A stretch of DNA of 64,000 nucleotides, from contig NC_064651.1 in NCBI RefSeq assembly GCF_001723175.1, positions 1,240,001-1,304,000 of the forward strand, written 5' to 3'. Positions 56,428 through 64,000 of this stretch are shown here, in pieces. The position numbers and the translations under genes were made by a program. The notes below the pieces were generated by a model. That model was not told where the DNA came from, made no database searches, and worked only from the letters and a program-made list of their open reading frames with translations. This DNA is from Penicillium oxalicum (taxonomy: Eukaryota; Ascomycota; Eurotiomycetes; Eurotiales; Aspergillaceae). The stretch's first letter is position 1; each line of letters begins with the position of its first letter.

Positions 56428-57442
56428 TCAAGGCGTCAACGGTTTCGACAAGATGAGATAGTCGGACTCTTTTACCGTTCCGTTTCGTAATCTCCGCGGC
56501 TCTGGAGAATACTCATCCACCTCATATCCGCCTTTTTCGTAGAATTTCCGTGCAGTGGTGTTCGACCTAAACACGGTCAACATGGATTTCTCCAACCCAA
56601 TCCGCCTCCCGATCTCCTCCATACGCTGCATCAATAGGGCACCCAGACCCCGGCCGCGAGCTTCTGCAGCAAGATGAATCTCGTAGCAATACATCACCTT
56701 TTTGCCGTCTTCATATGTAACCATGCAAGATAGGAATCCGAGGATACGGCGCTTGTCCCTCGTCCCCTCCTTCACCACCTGGACCTCATTTGAAGATTCG
56801 CGTGATGGCTGAAGAGACGAGAACCCCGGTAATTCCGGGCGGCGGCGCAGAATCAAGTACTTCATTTCAGGCAGCCTCATCTCCCGGCGTTTTTTGGACC
56901 GGGACCAGCCTGTACTTGACGCAGAGTAGTCCTCGCGAGATGTAGACTCCACCAAGTCCAGACATGCCTCCAGATCCTCTTTCGAGAGAGTCGCCGTGGA
57001 GTATACGTCCATGTGAACGTCGGTTTCATTTGCGAGTGAGTTTTCAGTCACGGTGGATTCAGGGCCATCGCTTGAAGGCTTTCTTTCCTCGGGTGGTGAT
57101 ACATATTGTGAGATGAATTGTTCGATCGCGAGCGCATTTGTCCGCTCCACCAATGGCAAGCCTGAAAAGTTAAGGAGAGAGAGGGAGGGAGGAAAAGTAA
57201 GCACGTGTTGACAAGATCACATTGATATGTTCACGTTCGGACTGAGGCTGGAACATGTCTTCGGGTCTGCCGCTATCGTCGCCGCATGTACAGTCTTACA
57301 TGAAGTATACACGTTGGTCTAAAGGTAGGGAGGGAGGCGAGGGACCTTTGGCTTACTCACTTTTAGTGATGTTCGAGGGAGATCCCGACGCCCGCTGGGG
57401 TTTTTTGGATTTGGTAACGCGACCTTGTTTTGTAACCGGCAT
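56428..57442 (-). CDS. nat4: histone-specific N-alpha-acetyltransferase 40 (NatD/Nat4)
   Basis: Two exons (57361-57442 and 56428-57161) encode 271 residues; the 199-nt intron is longer than usual and might hide another small exon. NatD acetylates the N-terminal serine of histones H4 and H2A. The start MPVTKQGRVTKSKKPQRASG is basic. The family blocks are LVERTNALAIEQFISQYV, LDLVESTSREDYSASSTGWS, KKRREMRLPEMKYLILRR, and the GNAT core VMYCYEIHLAAEARGRGLGA with the acetyl-CoA pyrophosphate loop ARGRGLG. LTVFRSNTTARKFYEKGGY closes the fold, and the end keeps the SDYLILSK block. Its stop lies only 53 nt from the PIG-U stop on the other strand. Confidence 0.9.
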
Positions 57443-59011
57443 CTCTTTAACGCGATGCGAAGATGGTAGTGCTTTAGAAACAGGGTGATGGGTGTGGGAG
57501 GCTTCCAAGATCGATGGGGTTCGCGTCTAATGATTGCGGGCTGCCTGGTCAAAAATAAGCAGTTTCACGAGCGAAACTCTTTCTCTGGGAGAGAAGTGCT
57601 GGGGGCTTGAGGCCGGTACCTCTCTCGGTGTTGACGCGGAGACGAGAGAGCGGGTCGGGGCACACGGCGCAGCACTCAATTCAGTCCCATGTCCCAAGGT
57701 TTGGACACTGTTCACCGATTCTCCGCATCTGCTACTGTCGTTGCAGCTAAAAAAGAATGGTCAATCCAGATGAGAGTATTCGCCAAAATTTATCACTATT
57801 CCTTCAACACATGGACCCCGCTGGACATGGAATGATGGAATGATAATTCTATAGACCTCCACTCCAGCAGTTTACTGCATGAAAAGGTAAAGATCCAGTT
57901 CTAAGGAACTTGTGCAACCTCAAGGAAGGTTAGGTAATCGGCCATGAATTGCAATGTCATTGAAGGACTCGGAAGGTCGCCCATGAATATGTTTGACGGG
58001 CTATAATCAAAGACACGAGTGGGTTGAGATACTTGATGGCACACCGCCACAATCTAGCTTACTTCAACCATGTCTGTCTGTATTTTGAGCTAACAAAGCC
58101 GCCATCGACCCAACAGACACAAACCGTTTTCTTTTTCCTCCCCTAGATTGCGAGACTCTTGCCCTGTTAACGTTGGCCAAGATTTGGAATAAGCAAGTAG
58201 TTATCGGTTTCCTTGTACTTGGGAGACCCCTGGATTATTGTTGGCGGAAGAATCATGAAAGGAATGTGATAAACGAAACGTCCCGGTTTGCGATCGGTAC
58301 TCGAGAATTGCCTTTCTCGACACGGAAGCCCTGAAGAGCAGCACGAAACAAGACATCCAAAAAGGTGTACTTTGATCGTTTCGACACGGTCAGTGCCTAT
58401 AAACAGTCTGGCTGATTGATTGGCGTGACATGTTTGAGTGAGGGCTTAGCGCATGTACTTCTGTGGTGTCTTGTTTCTCGGCGATGAGCGAAGCATTCGG
58501 TCGAACTAAGCCCGAGGTTGACGTGGTAAGAACAGTTGGAGACGGACCACGGATTCTGTTACTGCAGCCCGAAGGTACATAACTCTGTGGTTCGTTGGCT
58601 TGAGTTTTCTCCGTAGTCTCAGTACCCGCGCGGGTGCCCCTCACGGCCCCCGGCCTGGACATGCTGACCAAATGGATATGCTCTGGTGCCATCATGTACC
58701 CGACTTGCAGCACAACCGTCGCGATCCCCTCACTTCTAGACTCGATTCAATCCTCATAGAGTGACCCCCCCCCGTGTCCGATCCTGTCCGCACCGAATCA
58801 AGCTAGAAACGGTGCTTGTCGAGTAATCTATACCCCGTATCTGATAATCTATGTTGAAATAAACATTCGTCATCCAGCGGTCTCCACCCATTCTGGTCTA
58901 TATCTACCCCTCATGCCAACAAGTATGAGAGACACTTCCTCTACACTACCCATTATCGGACCCAGCAGAAACGAGAGACCTCGTCAAGCCACATTCATTC
59001 GATCAGCACAG
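57443..59011. other. intergenic, 1.5 kb: NAT4 / GH36 divergent upstream region
   Basis: Separates divergent NAT4 and the raffinose-synthase-like gene. The frame of the latter is open back to an ATG at 58913, an alternative start. No RNA gene, repeat or other gene was recognised. Confidence 0.4.
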
Positions 59012-61858
59012 ATGGCTCTATTTGCTCGGGTGACTTGCTACCCGCCGTTGGGCCAAATCACCAACTGGCACCGGCAGCAAGCAGTTGACCCGGACGCGGA
59101 TGATACGGTATGTGGCGGCAATGACTCGGCACACTACATAGAATTTGACCAAGCGAATTTCAAAGTATTGAACTCTCAAACCGACGGATGTGAGATGACT
59201 AATTGCCTGTCTCTGGAATCCACCTAGGTGACCTTCACGGTGGTTGTCGAATCAAGTACTTCTCTTCCGACACAGTCGTGGGAAGCTCAGGTCTGGCATA
59301 ATATCGGCAGTACCGAGTGGTCCGCGCTGCCACTGAGCGCTTGCGACTCCTCTGTTGCGCCACTGTTAAATGGGACTGAAGAGAACTACAAGTATCACCG
59401 TCATGTCTTCCGTGGCGAGATTCACTTACCGCCAACTGCTGTGCATGCGCAATTCACCACGCGTTTTCGAACAGGCCCTGACGTCGAATGGCAATGGGCG
59501 AATCAGCAGGAGTGCGTCGGCGATGGAGAACTTGTGATTGCCGCAAAGTCAGACAAATCAGGAGCTGTAGCTGCCGACTCGGGGAATGCCGCAGAGGAGC
59601 TTGCCAAATACATCGATAACCTGTCTCCTGAACTGACGGTCGAATCACGGCGAACAGAGGCACCCGGGTCGGTACTCTGGCAAATTCGGGGAGAGGTGGA
59701 CGCAGCTCAGCAAGACGTGTCTGGTACGAAAGAGGTCACTCTGGGGACACCCTCGTCATGGATCAAGTTCTTCTCACTGGTGCGCATCTGGAGTCCTTGG
59801 CTTGGTCCCCGACACGGTAAGAATCGTTTTCATTTGACAGAAGATGCGATTTTTTGCTCGTTTCTTCGCAAAGATGGAACGCATCTTGTGCTCTTGGCGA
59901 TATCCGGAGTTAATGATGTATTGACTGTCTTTCAGTCGAGTGGTGACGGTGAAGTTGTCCTTCAGGCCCGCAATGACAACAGCGAGAGGACGGAATTCCA
60001 AATCGTGGCAGCAGTCGCCAAAGACTTTGAGGTCGCAATGTGCGCCGTCATGTACGAATCACGGAAAATTGTGAAACCGTTCGAGAGTAATGAAAAGTCC
60101 CCCTCGGAGCAAGCGGTCTCACCCATGCCCGATGAGGATGTCGTGGTGGTGGAAAAGGACATGAAAACACAATGGCTTGCCGATTGGATTGATGGCCTGA
60201 CCTACTGCACCTGGAATGGCCTGGGTCAAAATCTCAACGAGGAAAAAATTCTCCACGCCCTGGACTCGTTGAAAGCGAATGATATTCATATCGTGAATCT
60301 CATCATCGATGACAATTGGCAGAGCCTCGATAATGAAGGAGAGTCTCAGTTCCGGCGGAGATGGAAGCAATTCGAGGCGAACCCCAAGGCATTTCCACGT
60401 GGTCTCCAGCGAACAGTCGACACTATCCGTCAAAGCCATCGCAATATCGGCCACATCGCGGTTTGGCACGCTTTGCTGGGCTATTGGGGTGGCATTTGCC
60501 CCGATGGAGACCTCGCACAAAAATACAAGACGAAAGAGGTTAAGGTCAAGGATCCTGCGGCAGGGGGCCCGATTGCACACAACGTAGGGGACGGCAAGAT
60601 TCTGACCATCCATCCCGATGATGTGCAGAGATTCTATGACGACTTCTACGGGTCTCTGAGATCGTGGGGTGTAGACTCGGTCAAAGCTGATGCACAGTTC
60701 TTCCTCGATCTCCTGGATTCCGCGAATGACCGCAAGCAATACATGGCATCGTACCAAGATGCCTGGTCGCTGGCAACTCTGAGACATTTTAGTAATCGGG
60801 CAATCTCGTGCATGTCACTCATCCCTCAGATGATCTTCCATTCGCAATTGCCAACAAATAAGCCTTCCATCACCCTGCGAAACTCGGATGACTTCTTCCC
60901 AGAGATTCCGTCATCGCACCCATGGCACGTGTTCTGCAATGCACATAATGCTCTTTTCACCCGGTACCTGAATGCTCTGCCGGACTGGGACATGTTTCAG
61001 ACAAGCCACTCTTACGCTGCTTTCCATGCTGCTGCCCGCTGCGTGTCTGGTGGACCCATCTATATCACCGACGAACCCGGCAAGCATGATGTGAATCTCA
61101 TCAATCAGATGACTGCACTGACTGTGCAGGGGACCACCGTGATCCTTCGTCCGAGCGTGATTGGTCGTAGTCTCGACGTATACCATGACTACAACGAGGG
61201 ACATATCCTGAGAGTCGGAAGCTACACCGGTTGGGCCAAGACTGGAAGCGGTATTATAGGTCTTTTCAACATACGCCCGGCCGAGGCTTCGTGCATCGTC
61301 TCCTTGACTGATTTCCCAGGAATTCACGAGAATTCTGATGGAGACTATGTGGTACGCGCACACACTAGCGGCAAAGTGACGAATCGCCTTAAACCACGCG
61401 TCAACGATGCTCTGGCTGCGATTGTTCTCGAGCCAAAGGGCTGGGAAATACTTACCGCCTATCCCACCCATTCCTTCGAACTCAAAGAGAGACATGGCAA
61501 GGCCGGTTTGAAGTCGCTCACTCATGTGGCCATCCTCGGCCTAATAGGGAAAATGACAGGCGCGGCTGCTGTAGTTTCCTCGGACACATCCGTGGTGGAA
61601 AACGGGCGGCTTCGCTGCGATGTACACTTGAAGGCACTTGGGACACTTGGTCTGTACATCTCAGATCTAGCCGATCGCAGCATTGAAGATGATTTTATGA
61701 TCACAATTCTTGGACAGCCGGTTCCGCAGCGCGCCGTCTGGAAGGAAGGTGGAGAGATGGGCAATGTTCTGGCTGTTGACGTCCTCGCCGCTTGGAAGGA
61801 GATGAAACTCGACAGTGGGTGGAGCAACGAGGCCTTTGTTCGGATTTTTATGGCATAA
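59012..61858 (+). CDS. raffinose synthase/seed-imbibition-like protein (glycoside hydrolase family 36 type)
   Basis: Exon 1 (59012-59107) and exon 2 (59228-61858) encode 908 residues; the 120-nt intron uses GTATGT and a CCTAG acceptor. An upstream in-frame ATG at 58913 would add 33 residues; MALFARVTCYPPLGQ was chosen because it opens the conserved N-terminus. The catalytic-barrel landmarks of the raffinose synthase (Sip1) branch of GH36 are present: WIDGLTYCTWNGLGQNLNEE, IHIVNLIIDDNWQSLDN, HIAVWHALLGYWGGI, WGVDSVKADAQFFLDL with the nucleophile Asp in KAD, PDWDMFQTSHSYAAFHAAAR and CVSGGPIYITDEPGKHD with the likely acid/base region. Fungal members may act on alpha-galactosides; activity here is inferred only. 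No signal peptide is evident, so the protein is probably intracellular. Confidence 0.88.
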
Positions 61859-62378
61859 GTGATTGCGTGAGTGTGAATAGATCTTCGAGGGTCAGACAAG
61901 TACCTTATTCCATTTGTACTCTGAGAAATACAATGCATCTCACTGCCATGTCCCTCATACTACGCTCAGTCCCTGGTCAAGACAAAATAGCCCTTACAGA
62001 AATCCGTCTAGTAATATACTGCAGAACATGATATACCTATGCTCAACTTGGATACAGGAAATGCCACAATAAACGACTGGCTGGTGCGCAGAAGTATACT
62101 TCTAGTAGGACGGATACCAGTCAGCGGTTTCCCGATCAATAATTACAGCGATATCATCTCCGTAAACAAGATCATTTAGACAACTGAGGTCACCGCAAAG
62201 TGAAGGTACCTGCGAGGGTCTGCGCGTGGTCTCCGTAGCGGAAGGGTCCACAGCGCACGCATCAACGATAACCCGATCTCTTATCGAAAGAATCTCGGAG
62301 CTGCTGCGGCCAAATCATATCGCGTTTGCGAGTCAATGCGAAGCACATTGTCTCAATTCTTCTAAATTACTCGGTCCA
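61859..62378. other. intergenic: GH36 3' flank and mt-TyrRS upstream
   Basis: An AATAAA at 62068-62073 could be a poly(A) signal for the GH36 gene. The TyrRS frame is open upstream to 62226 without an ATG. Nothing else was recognised. Confidence 0.45.
62068..62073 (+). promoter_or_regulatory. candidate poly(A) signal AATAAA
   Basis: About 210 nt downstream of the GH36-type stop codon; suggestive only. Confidence 0.35.
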
Positions 62379-64000
62379 ATGTGGCCACGGACCGTACTGA
62401 TCCCCCGAGGGGCTTGTCGTCATGGTCATCTATCACTGAGGCTGCCATGCGGAGCACGTAGCTTCGGAGTTACCGCGCAAACAATCTCAGCTCTATGCGA
62501 AACCCGGCGTCCTGTTCTCTCCTCATACAAGCTCGACCCTTCTGGACAGAAGCGCTGGATCACACAAAAATACCTGCAGCGTGTCCAAGAAGGCAAGGAT
62601 GAATGGGCCCGTCATGCCGAGGAAATTAAGGCGGGAAAGCGGAAGGACTTTGCGACTCATCTGGAGGAGCGCGGGTTGATTCATGATGTTGTTGGGTTAG
62701 TGAGAGCATTTTCTCTGATGCCCTCCTGTGAGGCTGCTCAGTGATCAATCTGTAAACTAATCATTTTTTGTTTACTACTAGAGAACGAGAGCTTTTGCAT
62801 AAAGTCTTCACCGAGAAGCGCGCAGGTATCTACGTCGGTATCGACCCCACAGCACCTTCGATGCACGTCGGACATATGCTTCCTTTCATGGTGCTGGCCT
62901 GGGGCTATGTTTGGGGGTTGCCGGTGACGTTTTTGGTAAGGCTAGATGACCTATCTGGAGTAGGAGAGACAATGACTGATCATCTCACCAGCTTGGTGGT
63001 GCCACATCTCGCGTCGGCGACCCAACCGGACGATTGAAGGGCCGCGACCAAGTACACTCTTCAATTCGCAAGGCGAACATGGCCAGCATGCACATGCAGC
63101 TGAAGAAACTCGGCAGCAGTATCGAGCAGTATGGGCGACGACACGGCTACACGAGAAAACCGATCTGGAAGCGAGCACTACTGAACAACAATACATGGTG
63201 GAACTCAATGCCTTTTATCGAGGTCCTTCGAGATTTGGGCGCATATATGAGACTTGGTCCGATGCTTGGGCGAGACACGTGGGTTTCGTTCACTTCTTCC
63301 CATTGCGCAGGACGCTTTGCTGACAAACAGAAACAGTGTCAAGACTCGACTGAGCCAAGGCGACGGCATGTCTTTTGCCGAATTCTCCTACCCGCTCCTT
63401 CAAGCGTGGGACTGGTGGACGATGTTTCAAAAGGGCACACAAGTGCAAGTTGGTGGAGCTGACCAATATGGAAATATTCTTTTCGGAATGGACGCCGTCA
63501 AGGCGATCAGCCGTAATACGGCAGACGAGCAGCTGCGAAATCCATTGGAATCCGAGTTGGATCGGCCCATTGGCTTCACGACTCCTCTTCTGACTACTTC
63601 GTCTGGTGAAAAGTTTGGAAAGTCCGCGGGCAATGCGATTTGGCTTGACAAGGACATGACTTCAACCTTTGAGCTTTATCAGGTATTCAAATTTCCCTGT
63701 CCGCTGAGTTATCTACGACCTTCTGACAAATTGATAGTTCTTCGTCCGCACACCCGACGACACTGTTGAGAGATATCTTAAGCTGTTCACCTTCATTCCT
63801 CTGCCTGAGATTGCCACCATCATGGAGGAGCAAAATCAGGATCCCTCTAAGCGAATCGCCCAGCACAAACTCGCTTACGAGTTTGTTGAGCTCGTGCACG
63901 GCAAAGATGAAGCTGATGCCGTGTCTCTGCAACATCGTCAACTTTTCCGTCCTCGATCTTCCACGGGCGAGCCGTCGCCCATGCCACGCACCTCCAGCCC
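62379..64000 (+). CDS. msy1: mitochondrial tyrosyl-tRNA synthetase (partial, 3' end outside window)
   Basis: Five exons are visible (62379-62695, 62782-62935, 62992-63278, 63337-63682, 63738-64000 and on). The bacterial-type class I enzyme charges mitochondrial tRNA-Tyr; the Neurospora homologue CYT-18 also helps group I introns splice. The N-terminus MWPRTVLIPRGACRHGHLSL is basic and suits import. The HIGH-like motif is in YVGIDPTAPSMHVGHMLPFM, followed by LGGATSRVGDPTGRLKGRDQ. The tyrosine/tRNA site reads AEFSYPLLQAWDWWTMFQKG and QVGGADQYGNILFGMDAVKA. The KMSKS-like loop is GEKFGKSAGNAIWLD. The sequence ends in the anticodon-binding region after VERYLKLFTFIPLPEIATIM. Exon joins keep frame at all four introns. 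Confidence 0.94.

Noticed and set aside
53..64000. CRISPR arrays, insertion sequences, operons
   Set aside because: None seen; intron-rich nuclear fungal genes make prokaryotic features inapplicable, and no transposase or reverse transcriptase fragments were recognised.

Overview
The window is nuclear DNA of a filamentous ascomycete, most probably an Aspergillus/Penicillium-type member of the Eurotiales. The evidence is dense genes on both strands, many short GT-AG introns (about 50-125 nt) with CTAAC/CTGAC-like branch sites, and readable single-copy housekeeping orthologues (SWC3, RTC5, NMT, FPGS, SAC1, Rab5, MIC60, MEF1, ILV1, RCF1, NOP7, PIG-U, NAA40, mitochondrial TyrRS). The family names come from recognising protein motifs by eye. 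No database search was run. I rebuilt most exon structures by hand from splice consensus and reading-frame continuity.

Layout, left to right. 1-564 (-): alpha/beta-hydrolase with an N-terminal membrane segment, cut by the window edge. 796-3518 (+): SWC3-like SWR1 subunit. 4138-6205 (-): RTC5 (TLDc), whose 3' half is broken by several frame changes. 6757-8492 (-): N-myristoyltransferase. 9210-10941 (-): folylpolyglutamate synthase. 11739-13957 (-): SAC1 phosphoinositide phosphatase, divergent from a Rab5/VPS21 GTPase at 14529-15483 (+). 16831-18928 (+): MIC60. 19849-23466 (+): unknown 1205-residue protein with a hydrophobic C-terminus. 24595-25113 (+): small orphan ORF. 25630-28238 (-): mitochondrial EF-G. 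28893-29388 (-): mitochondrial bL36. 29945-31728 (-): threonine deaminase. 32884-33672 (+): RCF1.

35276-36116 (+): MARVEL-like membrane protein. 36881-38598 (-): eight-exon Hog1-type MAP kinase with a TGY activation loop. 41258-42001 (-): ATF/CREB-type bZIP factor. 44367-45556 (+): orphan protein with about seven membrane helices. 45832-46695 (-): five-exon LYR-motif (LYRM2-like) protein. 47071-48802 (-): succinate-semialdehyde dehydrogenase. 49777-51885 (-): RRN9-like Pol I factor. 52438-54602 (-): pescadillo/NOP7, divergent from PIG-U at 54857-56374 (+). 56428-57442 (-): NAA40/NAT4. 59012-61858 (+): raffinose-synthase-like GH36 protein. 62379-end (+): mitochondrial tyrosyl-tRNA synthetase, cut by the window edge.

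Many genes serve mitochondria (MIC60, MEF1, bL36m, RCF1, LYRM2-like, SSADH, mt-TyrRS, ILV1), but they look like ordinary dispersed housekeeping genes, not an operon or cluster. No rRNA, convincing tRNA, transposon, CRISPR array or biosynthetic gene cluster was seen. The most unusual items are the decayed RTC5 TLDc half, a divergent Hog1-type kinase lying near an ATF-type bZIP in gene-poor DNA, nested GTAC-centred palindromes between those two genes, micro-exons in the Rab5 and LYR genes, and three unrecognised ORFs.
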